From assembly GCF_027943945.1 (NCBI RefSeq), contig NZ_AP027141.1, positions 1,798,001-1,862,000 on the forward strand: a stretch of 64,000 nt of DNA. Reading direction: 5' to 3'. Source of the DNA: Microbacterium terricola. Its GTDB lineage: Bacteria; Actinomycetota; Actinomycetes; Actinomycetales; Microbacteriaceae. Position numbers and translations under genes: made by a program. Under the pieces are notes generated by a model. The model did not search any database, had not been told where the DNA came from, and was given only the letters and a program-made list of their open reading frames with translations. Below, piece after piece: positions 17,719 to 25,801 of this stretch (positions are counted from its first letter, which is position 1; every line of letters starts with the position of its first letter).

Positions 17719-18578
17719 TGCTCACCCAGACCACCATCGACCGCGTCGTCGCCGCCGCTCTCGACGAGGACGCCCCCTGGGGCGACATCACCAGCGAGAG
17801 CCTCATCCCGGCGTCCGCGACCGCGCAGGCCGAGCTCATCGCGCGTGAGCCGGGCATCTTCAGCGGCGGCGGCGTGTTCGCCGCCGCCTTCCGGTTGACC
17901 GACCCGACCGTCCAGGTCGAGCTCCTCGTCGCCGATGGCGATCGGTTCGAGGCCGGCACCGCTCTCGCGATGGTGACCGGCCCCGCCGGCGCGGTGCTCA
18001 CCGCCGAGCGCATCGGGCTGAACTTCACGCAGCGGATGTCGGGCATCGCGACCCTGACCGGACGCTACGTCGCCGAGGTGGCCCACACCGGCGCCCGCAT
18101 CGCCGACACCCGCAAGACGACGCCCCTGCTGCGCGCGTTCGAGCGCCACGCCGTGCGGAGCGGCGGCGGGCACAATCACCGGTTCTCGCTGTCGGACGCG
18201 GTCATGGCGAAGGACAACCACCTCGCGGTGCTGACCCAGAGCGGCGTGTCGGTCACCGCGGCCCTGCAGGGGGCGATCGCCCGGCTCCCCCACACGACGC
18301 ACGTCGAGGTCGAGGTGGACCGGCTCGACCAGATCGAGGGCGTGCTCGCCGCGGGCATCGACACGATCATGCTCGACAACTTCTCCCTCGACGAGCTGCG
18401 CTGGGGCGTCGAGCAGATCGCCGGCCGCGCGACGATCGAGGCATCGGGCGGCGTGAGCCTCGACACGGTGCGCGCCATCGCCGAGACCGGCGTCGACGTC
18501 ATCTCGGTCGGCGCGCTCACGCACTCGGCGCCCGCACTCGACCTGGGCCTGGACATCCGCATCGCCGCCGGAGACTGA
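17718..18578 (+). CDS. nadC: Quinolinate phosphoribosyltransferase (carboxylating)
   Basis: Converts quinolinate and PRPP to nicotinate mononucleotide (286 aa, normal length). Family motifs seen are EDAPWGDITSE, GLNFTQRMSGIAT, the ADTRKTTPLLR stretch with phosphate-binding residues, GGGHNHRFSLSDAVMAKDNH and the C-terminal ASGGVSLDTVRAIAETGVDVISVG. The start ATG at 17718 shares its A with the nadB stop codon. It ends two bases before the GTG of the cysteine desulfurase, so the operon continues without a break. Confidence 0.97.
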   Translation: MLTQTTIDRVVAAALDEDAPWGDITSESLIPASATAQAELIAREPGIFSGGGVFAAAFRLTDPTVQVELLVADGDRFEAGTALAMVTGPAGAVLTAERIGLNFTQRMSGIATLTGRYVAEVAHTGARIADTRKTTPLLRAFERHAVRSGGGHNHRFSLSDAVMAKDNHLAVLTQSGVSVTAALQGAIARLPHTTHVEVEVDRLDQIEGVLAAGIDTIMLDNFSLDELRWGVEQIAGRATIEASGGVSLDTVRAIAETGVDVISVGALTHSAPALDLGLDIRIAAGD

Positions 18579-18580
18579 CC

Positions 18581-19735
18581 GTGCTCTACCTCGACAACGC
18601 CGCCACCACCCCGGTGCGCCCCGAGGTGCTCGAGGCGATGATGCCCCACCTCACGCACCGCTACGGCAACCCGTCGAGCCATCACACCGTGGGCGAGGAC
18701 GCCGCAGATGCCCTGAGCGACGCTCGCGCGCGGGTCGCCAGGATCCTCGGCCTGCGCACCGGCGACATCGTCTTCACCTCCGGCGGCACCGAGGCCAACA
18801 ACCTCGCGGTCAAGGGCATCGCGATCGCCGCCGCTCAGCGCGGCGCACGCCATCTGATCACCACGCCGATCGAGCACGAGTCGATCCTGGAGTCCGCCGC
18901 CTACCTCGCGCGCATCCACGGCTTCGCGGTCACGCACATCCCGGTCGACGGCGACGGCGTCGTGGACCCGGATGCCGTCGCCGCCGCCATCCGCGACGAC
19001 ACCGCGCTGGTGAGCGTCGGCTACGCGAACAACGAGGTCGGCACCGTCCAGGATGCGGCGGCCATCGCGGCCGCGGTGCACGCGGCGCCGGTGGGGCGCA
19101 GCATCCCGATCCATCTCGACGCCGTGCAGGCCGCCGGCTGGCTGCCGCTGTCGGCGGCCGACCTCGGCGTCGACGCGATCTCCCTCGCCGGGCACAAGAT
19201 CGGCGCACCCAAGGGCACCGGCGTGCTCGGCGTCCGCGGACGGATTCCGCTGGAGCCCCTCCTGCACGGCGGCGGTCAGGAGCGCGGCCGGCGCAGCGGC
19301 ACCGAGGACGTCGCGGGCGCCGTCGGGATCGCCACGGCCCTCGAGCTCGCCGAGCACGACCGGGCCGGCGACGCCGCGCGGGTCACCGCGCTGCGCGACG
19401 ACTTCATCGCGCGGGTGCTGGGCAGCGTCCCGGCGGCGCGCCTGACCGGTCACCCGGTCCGCCGCCTGCCGGGCACGGCGAGCTTCACCTTCGCGGGCAC
19501 GAGCGGCGAGGCCGTGCTGCTCGAGCTCGAGCGACGCGGCGTCGTCTCGTCCAGCGGCTCCGCCTGCGCCGCGGGCAGCGACGAGCCCTCGCACGTGCTG
19601 ACGGCGATGAGAGTGCCCGCGGACGTGGCTCAGACGGCCGTGCGCTTCACGTTCCCGCACGGGTGGAGCGCACCGCTGGGCGAGGTCGCTGCGGCGGTCG
19701 CCGCATCCGTCATCGCCGTAGAATCGGGCCGATGA
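18581..19735 (+). CDS. Cysteine desulfurase (NifS/IscS-like)
   Basis: PLP enzyme that removes sulfur from cysteine for iron-sulfur cluster assembly (384 aa). The start YLDNAATTPVRPEV is canonical, the PLP lysine lies in SLAGHKIGAPKG, and the catalytic cysteine is in SSSGSACAAGSDEPSHV. The start is the GTG at 18581, two bases after the nadC stop. A desulfurase in a nad operon most likely matures the NadA cluster, a link known from other bacteria; a general role is also possible. No scaffold (SufU/IscU) gene is nearby. Its stop overlaps the ATG of the glycosyltransferase gene. Confidence 0.95.
   Translation: MLYLDNAATTPVRPEVLEAMMPHLTHRYGNPSSHHTVGEDAADALSDARARVARILGLRTGDIVFTSGGTEANNLAVKGIAIAAAQRGARHLITTPIEHESILESAAYLARIHGFAVTHIPVDGDGVVDPDAVAAAIRDDTALVSVGYANNEVGTVQDAAAIAAAVHAAPVGRSIPIHLDAVQAAGWLPLSAADLGVDAISLAGHKIGAPKGTGVLGVRGRIPLEPLLHGGGQERGRRSGTEDVAGAVGIATALELAEHDRAGDAARVTALRDDFIARVLGSVPAARLTGHPVRRLPGTASFTFAGTSGEAVLLELERRGVVSSSGSACAAGSDEPSHVLTAMRVPADVAQTAVRFTFPHGWSAPLGEVAAAVAASVIAVESGR
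19719..19724 (+). promoter_or_regulatory. Leaderless -10 box inside the desulfurase gene, ahead of the glycosyltransferase
   Basis: TAGAAT ends seven bases before the ATG at 19732, the spacing seen at other leaderless starts in this window. The glycosyltransferase may therefore be transcribed separately from the NAD operon as well as with it. Confidence 0.5.
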
Positions 19736-20676
19736 CCTCTTCTGCGATCACCGTGATCGTTCCCGGCTACGACGTGGGCCCGTACGCGCAGGAGGCTCTC
19801 GACTCGCTCCGCGCGCAGACCCGCACCGACTGGACCGCGATCCTCGTGGATGACGCCTCGAACGACGGCACCGGCGCGCTCTTCGATGCCGCCGCTGCCT
19901 CCGACGCGCGGTTCCGCGTGGTACGGCACACCGCGCGTCAGGGACTCTCGGCCGCCCGCAACACAGGGCTGGACCTGGTGGAGACCCCGCTGGTCGGGTT
20001 CCTCGACGCCGATGACCTGTACACGCCCGACGCGCTCGCGCGCCTGGCCGGCGTGCTCGAGGAGACCGGCAGCGATTTCGCGGTCGGCGCGTACGTACGG
20101 CTGCGTCCGGACGCGGAGGGCGCCTACCACCCGGGGATCGTGCAGCCGTGGGTCGCTGCGGCCACCGACCCCGAGCGCCGCGCGACGACGATCGACGCGC
20201 ACCCCGAGGCGTCCGGCAACATCGTCGCCTGGTCGAAGGTCAGCCGCACCGGGTTCTGGCGCGAGCAGGGGCTGCGCTTCCCGGTCGGGCGGCTGTACGA
20301 GGATCAGATCGTCGCCCAGCGGATGTACTCCGCTGCTCGATCCTTCGACGTCGTGCCCGATGTCGTCGTGCACTGGCGCGAGCGCGCGGACGGATCCTCG
20401 ATCACGCAGACGAAGGCGGCGCTCCCGGTGCTGCGCGAGTACCTGGACGCGATGGCCGCGGGGGTCGCCGTCCTCGCGGCGGCCGGACACGATGACGCTG
20501 TGCGCGCCCGAGTGCGCCTCGTCCAGGACATGGATCTGCCGTCGCTCGTCGAGATCGCCACGACGCACGGCGACCCGGCCTACCGGTCCGCCCTCGGCGA
20601 CTTCACGCGCGACCTCGTCGCGCAGGGGCCGGGCCTGCCGCTCTCGGCCGCCGCGGAGACCGCTTCGCGCTGGTAG
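19732..20676 (+). CDS. Family 2 glycosyltransferase (GT-A fold)
   Basis: A 314-residue GT-A glycosyltransferase. It shows the N-terminal nucleotide-sugar motif (ITVIVPGYDVGPYAQEALDSL), VDDASNDGTG, and the metal-binding DxD region FLDADDLY. A later acidic residue in GRLYEDQIVAQRMY could be the catalytic base. The C-terminal third is helical, with no membrane segment. It is the last gene of the NAD operon by position, with an ATGA overlap with the desulfurase, but it also has its own TAGAAT box. The sugar and acceptor cannot be told from sequence. It has no evident link to NAD synthesis, which makes its location odd. Confidence 0.85.
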   Translation: MTSSAITVIVPGYDVGPYAQEALDSLRAQTRTDWTAILVDDASNDGTGALFDAAAASDARFRVVRHTARQGLSAARNTGLDLVETPLVGFLDADDLYTPDALARLAGVLEETGSDFAVGAYVRLRPDAEGAYHPGIVQPWVAAATDPERRATTIDAHPEASGNIVAWSKVSRTGFWREQGLRFPVGRLYEDQIVAQRMYSAARSFDVVPDVVVHWRERADGSSITQTKAALPVLREYLDAMAAGVAVLAAAGHDDAVRARVRLVQDMDLPSLVEIATTHGDPAYRSALGDFTRDLVAQGPGLPLSAAAETASRW

Positions 20677-20679
20677 CCC

Positions 20680-22770
20680 TCACGCCTCAGGAGGATCTAC
20701 AGGAACGACTGCTCCGGGCACCCGGCCTGGCACGGACCCTGGCAGGGTGTCGACCGCCCCGGTGAGCAGCTCGGCCGCGTCGGCTGCCACGGCGCCGGCC
20801 GGCGCGCGGTCGGCGCGCCGCTCCGGATGGTCGGCGGGCGGCTGCACGGCCTCGGTGTCGAGGATCCGCGACGCCGCCAGCTGCTCGGCCGCGAGCTCGG
20901 CGTACAGGCCGCCGGCGGCGAGCAGCGCGGCATGCGTACCGGACTCGACGATGCGCCCCGCGTCGACCACGTGGATCACGTCGGCGCCGATGACCGTGGA
21001 CAGACGATGCGCGATCGACAGCGTCGTCCGACCGCGGGCGGCGGCATCCAGCGCCTCCTGCACCACCCGCTCCGACACGGTGTCGAGCGCCGAGGTGGCC
21101 TCGTCGAGGAGCAGCACCGGCGGATCCTTCAGCAGCACCCGCGCGATCGCGATGCGCTGCTTCTCGCCCCCGGAGAGCCGATAGCCGCGCTCGCCCACGA
21201 TCGTGTCGTAGCCGTGCTCGAACCCCTCGATGATGTGGTGGATGTTGGCGGCACGGCACGCCTCGGCCAGCTCGGCGTCCGTGGCATCGGGCTTGGCGTA
21301 CCGCAGGTTCTCGCGGATCGTCGCGTGGAACAGGTACGTCTCCTGCGACACGATGCCGACATGGTCGATGATCGACTCCTGCGTGAGCCGGCGGACGTCC
21401 TCGCCGGCGAACAGCACCGACCCGGCCGACGCCTCGTACATCCGCGGCGTCAGGTAGAGCACGGTCGTCTTGCCCGCACCCGAGGGGCCGACGAAGGCGA
21501 CGTGCTGCCCAGGCTCTGCCGCGAACGACACGCCCCGCAGCGTCGGGCGGGCGTCGGGCGCTGCATCCGGATATCGGAAGACGACGTCGCGGAACTCGAC
21601 GCGGCCGATCGGTCCAGGCGCGTCCACGACCGACCGGGCGTCCGGCGCATCCTGGATGGCGGGCACCAGGTCGAGGTACTCGAAGATGCGCGCGAACAGC
21701 GCCGCCGAGGTCTGCAGGTCGAGCGCCACCCGCATGAGCCCCATCAGCGGCATCAGCAGCCGCGCCTGCACGGTGGTGAAGGCGACGACGGTGCCGGCGG
21801 TGATCGTGTCGGTGCCGCCCGTGATCAGGTAGCCCGACACGAGGTAGATGACCGCGGGGACGCTCGACATCAGCACCTGGACGACCGCGAAGAACCCCTG
21901 ACCGCTCATCGCCCTGCGCACCTGCAGCCGCACCTGATTGCGGTTCTCGCCCTGGTAGCGGGCGGACTCCGTGCGCTGACGGTTGAACGACTTCGAGAGC
22001 AGGATGCCCGAGACGCTCAGCGTCTCCTGCGTGATGGCGGTGAGCTCGGAGAGCGACTCCTGCGTCTCGCCGGCGATCCGCGCCCGCACCTGCCCGACGC
22101 GCCGCTGCACGAGGACGAGCAGGGGCATCATCACGACCGCGATCAGCGTGAGCCGCCAGTCGATGATGAGCATGGCGGCGAGCGAGGCGACGACAGTGAC
22201 GACGTTGCCGAGGATGCTGGTGACGGTGTTGGTGAGCACGCCCGACACCCCGCCGACATCGTTCTGCAGGCGCGACTGGATGACGCCGGTCTTCGTCCGG
22301 GTGAAGAAGGCGAGCTCCATCGCCTGCAGGTGCTCGAAGAGCTTCACCCGCAGGTCGCCGGTGACCCTGTTGCCGACGGTCGAGGTGAACCAGGTCTGCG
22401 CGACGCCGAGGGCGGCGGAGAGCAGGAACAGGGCGACCATCACCGTGACGAGGCGGATCAGCAGGGGGATGTCGGGCGCACTGCCGTCGACGGGGAAGAG
22501 CGCGTCGTCGAAGATGCGCTGGACGATCAGGGGCGGGATGACCGCGATCGCGGCACCGAGGATCACCAGGATGCCGGTGGAGATCATCTGGCCCAGATAC
22601 GGCCGGAACAGCGCGACCACGCGACGGCCGAGATGCGGGATGCGGGGAGCATCGGCGTTGAGCCGCTTCTGCGCCGCGATGTCGACGCCGCGGAACGAGG
22701 CTCCGCCCCGCGGAGCGCCGGTGCGGGGCACGTCGGTCGGATGCCCGCCGCCGCCTCCGCCCATGCTCAC
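20680..22770 (-). CDS. ABC exporter, fused permease and ATP-binding protein
   Basis: Half-transporter of the MsbA/MDR type, expected to work as a dimer (696 aa). A Gly-rich N terminus is followed by about six membrane helices (residues about 60-370), then a nucleotide-binding domain with Walker A GPSGAGKTT, Q-loop SQETYLF, signature LSGGEKQRIAIAR, Walker B VLLLDEATSALD and the H-loop in IAHRLST. A Pro/Ala-rich tail of about 70 residues ends the protein. The start chosen is the GTG at 22770, because TAGTGT ends seven bases before it and there is no Shine-Dalgarno; the ATG at 22764 is the alternative. The substrate is unknown. The gene ends four bases from the convergent glycosyltransferase. 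Confidence 0.93.
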   Translation of the reverse strand: MSMGGGGGGHPTDVPRTGAPRGGASFRGVDIAAQKRLNADAPRIPHLGRRVVALFRPYLGQMISTGILVILGAAIAVIPPLIVQRIFDDALFPVDGSAPDIPLLIRLVTVMVALFLLSAALGVAQTWFTSTVGNRVTGDLRVKLFEHLQAMELAFFTRTKTGVIQSRLQNDVGGVSGVLTNTVTSILGNVVTVVASLAAMLIIDWRLTLIAVVMMPLLVLVQRRVGQVRARIAGETQESLSELTAITQETLSVSGILLSKSFNRQRTESARYQGENRNQVRLQVRRAMSGQGFFAVVQVLMSSVPAVIYLVSGYLITGGTDTITAGTVVAFTTVQARLLMPLMGLMRVALDLQTSAALFARIFEYLDLVPAIQDAPDARSVVDAPGPIGRVEFRDVVFRYPDAAPDARPTLRGVSFAAEPGQHVAFVGPSGAGKTTVLYLTPRMYEASAGSVLFAGEDVRRLTQESIIDHVGIVSQETYLFHATIRENLRYAKPDATDAELAEACRAANIHHIIEGFEHGYDTIVGERGYRLSGGEKQRIAIARVLLKDPPVLLLDEATSALDTVSERVVQEALDAAARGRTTLSIAHRLSTVIGADVIHVVDAGRIVESGTHAALLAAGGLYAELAAEQLAASRILDTEAVQPPADHPERRADRAPAGAVAADAAELLTGAVDTLPGSVPGRVPGAVVPVDPPEA

Positions 22771-22777
22771 GTGTTCG

Positions 22778-22783
22778 ACACTA
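22778..22783 (-). promoter_or_regulatory. Leaderless -10 box for the ABC exporter
   Basis: TAGTGT on the - strand, seven bases before the GTG at 22770. It decides the start codon, since no ribosome site is visible. Confidence 0.5.
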
Positions 22784-22808
22784 CCCAGCGCAGGCGACAC
22801 CGGATCGG

Positions 22809-22814
22809 TAGGCT
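22809..22814 (+). promoter_or_regulatory. Leaderless -10 box for the small acidic protein
   Basis: TAGGCT, then exactly six bases, then the ATG at 22821. The divergent exporter has a similar box 26 bases away on the other strand. Confidence 0.55.
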
Positions 22815-22820
22815 GTGGCC

Positions 22821-22997
22821 ATGACCTCCACTCCCGACGTCCCCGATGGCGCAGACCTCGAGGAGGTGCGCGCGGAGATCGACGAGCTGAAGGCCACGCC
22901 GACCGACGAGCTGATCTCGCCGTCGCCGGCCGACCTGGGCGAGGACGACACCGAGGTGTCGGACCCTGAGCCCGAGCCCACCGACCCGATCGGCTGA
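22821..22997 (+). CDS. Small acidic protein, hypothetical
   Basis: A 58-residue, highly acidic and proline-rich protein (19 Asp/Glu, 2 basic residues) with no membrane segment or cysteine. The N-terminal half could form an amphipathic helix (DLEEVRAEIDELKATPTDEL); the C-terminal half is probably disordered (DPEPEPTDPIG). The ATG at 22821 follows a TAGGCT box by six bases, so the mRNA is probably leaderless. It is divergent from the ABC exporter and lies upstream of the MFS exporter on the same strand, with 131 bases between. I do not recognise the family. The promoter match and codon bias argue that it is a real gene. Confidence 0.6.
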   Translation: MTSTPDVPDGADLEEVRAEIDELKATPTDELISPSPADLGEDDTEVSDPEPEPTDPIG

Positions 22998-23128
22998 ATC
23001 CGGCTCACCGGGAATGCCCTGTCGGACCCCGCCGTTACCCTGAGAGCTTGCCTCTCGTGTGATCCGTCTCCGCGGTGATGACGGTTGCGCGCCCCGATCC
23101 CCCACCGAGAGACCTGAGGAGCCGACCT

Positions 23129-24649
23129 ATGGCCACCACCGAAACCGCTCCCGGCACGGACAGCATCCGCCTCGCGCCCGCGCCCGCCTCGGGCATGCGG
23201 CCGGAGGAGACCCGCGTCATCTGGCTGCTGCTCGCGGCCGCGTTCGTCGCGATCCTCAACGAGACCACGATGGGGATGGCGATCCCGCACCTCATCACCG
23301 ACCTCGGCATCACCGCCGTCGCCGCGCAGTGGCTGACGACCGCCTTCATGCTGACCATGGCCGTGGTGATCCCGATCAGCGGATTCCTGCTGCAGCGCTT
23401 CACAACACGCCAGGTGTTCGTCGCCGCGATGTCGCTGTTCTCCGCGGGCACGCTGATCGCGTTCCTCTCCCCCGGCTTCCCGCTGCTGCTCGTCGCCCGC
23501 GTCGTGCAGGCATCGGGCACCGCGATCATGATGCCCCTCCTCATGACGACCCTGATGACGGTCGTGCCGCCGCACGCCCGCGGCCGCATGATGGGCCGCG
23601 TCAGCATCGTGATGGCGCTCGCCCCGGCGATCGGGCCCACCCTGTCCGGGCTGCTGCTCGACACGGTCGGGTGGCGCTGGATCTTCGGTGTCGTGCTCCC
23701 GATCTCCCTGCTCGCACTGTTCGCGGGCGCCCGCTGGATCCACAACCTGGGCGACACGACCCGCGCGCCGATCGACGTGCTCTCGGTGATCCTGTCCGCG
23801 TTCGGCTTCGGCGGGCTCGTCTACGGCCTCAGCCAGATCGGCGGCGCGGCTGCGCACGGCGGCTCGGCGTCCGATGCCGCTGCCGCCGCCAGCTCGACCG
23901 TCACGCTCATCGTCGCCTTCGTGGTCAGCATCATCGCGCTGAGCCTGTTCGTGTGGCGCCAGTTCGTCCTGCAGCGGACCGACCAGGCTCTGCTCGACCT
24001 GCGCGTCTTCCGCTCGGGCAACTTCACGCTGTCGGTCGCGCAGCTGGCGATCATGTCGATGGCGTTCTTCGGCGCGATCACCGTGCTGCCCCTCTACCTG
24101 CAGAACGTGCTGGGCATCCCGGCCCTCACCGCCGGCCTCGCGGTGCTGCCCGGATCACTGCTGATGGGACTGCTCGGTCCGGTCATCGGGCGCATCTACG
24201 ATGCGAGGGGCACCCGCATCCTGCTCATCCCGGGCGCCGTGATCATCGTCGGAATGCTGTGGTTCTACACCACCTTCGGCGCGCACACCTCGATCTGGGT
24301 GGTCGCCGCGGCGCAGACCGTGCTGTCGATCGGCCTCGCGCTCACCTTCACGCCGCTGTTCACGGCCTCACTCGGATCCCTCGAGCCGCGCTTCTACTCG
24401 TACGGCAGCGCGGTCGTCGGCACGATCCAGCAGGTCGCCGGCGCCGCCGGCATCGCCCTGATGATCACCGTGATGTCGTCGGCCACCGCGACGGCGGCCG
24501 CGAGCGGCGCCTCGGAGCTCGACGCGGGCGCCGCCGGGGCCCACGCGGCCTTCCTGATCGCCGCGATTGTGGCGACGCCGCTGCTCATCGGCGCGTTCCT
24601 CATCCGGAAGCCGGCCGACAGCATCGGCGCCCCGCCCGCCGGGCACTGA
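23129..24649 (+). CDS. MFS multidrug efflux transporter, DHA2 (14-helix) family
   Basis: Proton-driven drug or metabolite exporter (506 aa). The first helix shows the DHA2 pattern (LNETTMGMAIPHL), followed by AAQWLTTAFMLTMAVVIP, and the antiporter motif C region in helix 5 (LAPAIGPTLSGLLLD). Hydrophobic segments fit 13-14 helices, with an Ala/Ser-rich cytosolic loop in the middle. The start is the ATG at 23129, with GAGGAG nine bases upstream; an in-frame upstream ATG at 23075 lacks a ribosome site. No TetR or MarR regulator lies beside it. The substrate is unknown. Confidence 0.92.
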   Translation: MATTETAPGTDSIRLAPAPASGMRPEETRVIWLLLAAAFVAILNETTMGMAIPHLITDLGITAVAAQWLTTAFMLTMAVVIPISGFLLQRFTTRQVFVAAMSLFSAGTLIAFLSPGFPLLLVARVVQASGTAIMMPLLMTTLMTVVPPHARGRMMGRVSIVMALAPAIGPTLSGLLLDTVGWRWIFGVVLPISLLALFAGARWIHNLGDTTRAPIDVLSVILSAFGFGGLVYGLSQIGGAAAHGGSASDAAAAASSTVTLIVAFVVSIIALSLFVWRQFVLQRTDQALLDLRVFRSGNFTLSVAQLAIMSMAFFGAITVLPLYLQNVLGIPALTAGLAVLPGSLLMGLLGPVIGRIYDARGTRILLIPGAVIIVGMLWFYTTFGAHTSIWVVAAAQTVLSIGLALTFTPLFTASLGSLEPRFYSYGSAVVGTIQQVAGAAGIALMITVMSSATATAAASGASELDAGAAGAHAAFLIAAIVATPLLIGAFLIRKPADSIGAPPAGH

Positions 24650-24675
24650 CCCGGCGCGCATCGGCGCATCGGCGC

Positions 24676-24754
24676 CGACCCCACACCTTGCGCTCGACCC
24701 CGCCGCCTGCACGCCGTGCGGAGGCGGTGGGCTCGGCACGACGGGGTGGGGTCG
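24676..24754. terminator. Long stem-loop between convergent genes
   Basis: CGACCCCAC (24676-24684) pairs with GTGGGGTCG (24746-24754). A nested stem pairs CCGCCTGCAC (24703-24712) with GTGC and AGGCGG (24716-24727). No T run follows on either strand. It is probably a bidirectional end signal for the MFS gene and the glycosylase gene. Confidence 0.45.
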
Positions 24755-24770
24755 ACGCGCGTCGCCCGGG

Positions 24771-25577
24771 TCAGGGCTGCGCGAGCTGACAGGTCGGGCA
24801 GTGCTGCGAGCTCGTGCTCGACGATGCCTGGTCGACGATGACGTCGCCGCACACCGGGCAGACCTCCCCGCCGCGCCCGTGCACGCGCATCGCCGCCACC
24901 TTGGCGGCCTTCAACTCGTGCGGGGGGATGCTGCGCCGCGCTGCGACGGCGTCGCGCACGACCGACGTCATGGCGGAGAAGAGCCGGTCGCGCTGCTCCT
25001 CGTCGAGCGACGCCGCCTGCACCGCCGGCGGCAGCTTCGCCGCGTGCAGGATCTCGTCCGAATAGGCGTTGCCGATGCCTGCGAACGACTCCTGCTCCTG
25101 CAGGAGGGCCTTCAGCTGCTTGCGGCGGCCGACGACCGCGTGGTCGAACGCGGAGCGGGTGAACCCCGGTTCGGCCGGATCGGGTCCGAGCTTGGCGATC
25201 GCCGCGACCTCGGCGGGGTCGTCCACGACCGAGAGTCCGATCGAGAGCCACTCGCCCGCATCGGTGAGTTCGATCAGGTCGTCGCCGACGGCGATGCGGC
25301 CGATCACGGGGGCGGCGCCCGGAGCGGCCTCGCCGTTCCAGCGCGCCCAGCCGGCGCGACCGAAGCTGATCACGAGGTGCGCAGCATCCGTCTGCACGTC
25401 GAGGTGCTTGCCGAATCGCCGCACGGCGCTGATCGTCGCGCCCGCAAGCTCGGTGAGCGGTCGCTGCCGCGTCTTCAGCGCACGGAACTCGTCGAGATCG
25501 ATGCCCTCGATGCGCCCCGACCGGGTGCGTGCGTCGAGGAACTCGGCGAGCGCCTGCACTTCCGGCGACTCGGGCAT
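24771..25577 (-). CDS. Fpg/Nei family DNA glycosylase
   Basis: Base-excision repair glycosylase/lyase of the MutM-Nei family (268 aa). The N terminus MPESPEVQ gives the catalytic proline (after Met removal) and glutamate. The helix-two-turn-helix is represented by QEQESFAGIGNAYSDEIL. The C-terminal zinc finger has CPVC and CPTC pairs (VCPVCGDVI and HCPTCQ). It differs from classic Fpg in the second position of the MPEGPE signature (Ser for Gly) and in its middle region, so it may be an actinobacterial branch with different lesion preference. The gene starts 15 bases after the stop of a cysteine-rich microprotein gene on the same strand, probably in one transcript. Confidence 0.9.
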   Translation of the reverse strand: MPESPEVQALAEFLDARTRSGRIEGIDLDEFRALKTRQRPLTELAGATISAVRRFGKHLDVQTDAAHLVISFGRAGWARWNGEAAPGAAPVIGRIAVGDDLIELTDAGEWLSIGLSVVDDPAEVAAIAKLGPDPAEPGFTRSAFDHAVVGRRKQLKALLQEQESFAGIGNAYSDEILHAAKLPPAVQAASLDEEQRDRLFSAMTSVVRDAVAARRSIPPHELKAAKVAAMRVHGRGGEVCPVCGDVIVDQASSSTSSQHCPTCQLAQP

Positions 25578-25592
25578 GCGCTCAGCGCGAGG

Positions 25593-25703
25593 TCAGCTGC
25601 AGCAGCCGCCACCGCAGCACGATGCGCCCTGCTCCGAAACGAGCAGGTTCGCCTCGTCGGGGACGGGCTGGAGGGTGGGTGCGGGGAGGTTCGAGGTCGC
25701 CAT
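25593..25703 (-). CDS. Cysteine-rich microprotein
   Basis: A 36-residue ORF. The N-terminal part is ordinary (MATSNLPAPTLQPVPDEANL). The C terminus packs four cysteines into ten residues (ASCCGGGCCS), a likely metal- or thiol-reactive tail. The ATG at 25703 is preceded by TACGAT with exactly six bases between, the leaderless pattern of this window, and the stop is 15 bases before the Fpg-type glycosylase start. Both points support a real gene. I do not recognise the family. Its function is unknown. Confidence 0.6.
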   Translation of the reverse strand: MATSNLPAPTLQPVPDEANLLVSEQGASCCGGGCCS

Positions 25704-25709
25704 GGTTCC

Positions 25710-25715
25710 ATCGTA
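25710..25715 (-). promoter_or_regulatory. Leaderless -10 box for the cysteine-rich microprotein and glycosylase genes
   Basis: TACGAT on the - strand, six bases before the ATG at 25703. No other promoter is seen ahead of the glycosylase gene, so it probably drives both. Confidence 0.5.
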
Positions 25716-25801
25716 GGCGCTCGGCCCCCGCACCGGCCCGTCATCGCGTACCGTTGAAGGAAGGGTCTGGCCGTCGCCGGACGCCGCAGGGAGGACATGC
25801 C

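Noticed and set aside
20680..24649. The ABC exporter, small acidic protein and MFS exporter as a dedicated export/immunity cluster
   Set aside because: They have separate promoters and orientations, and no biosynthetic enzyme or regulator is nearby.
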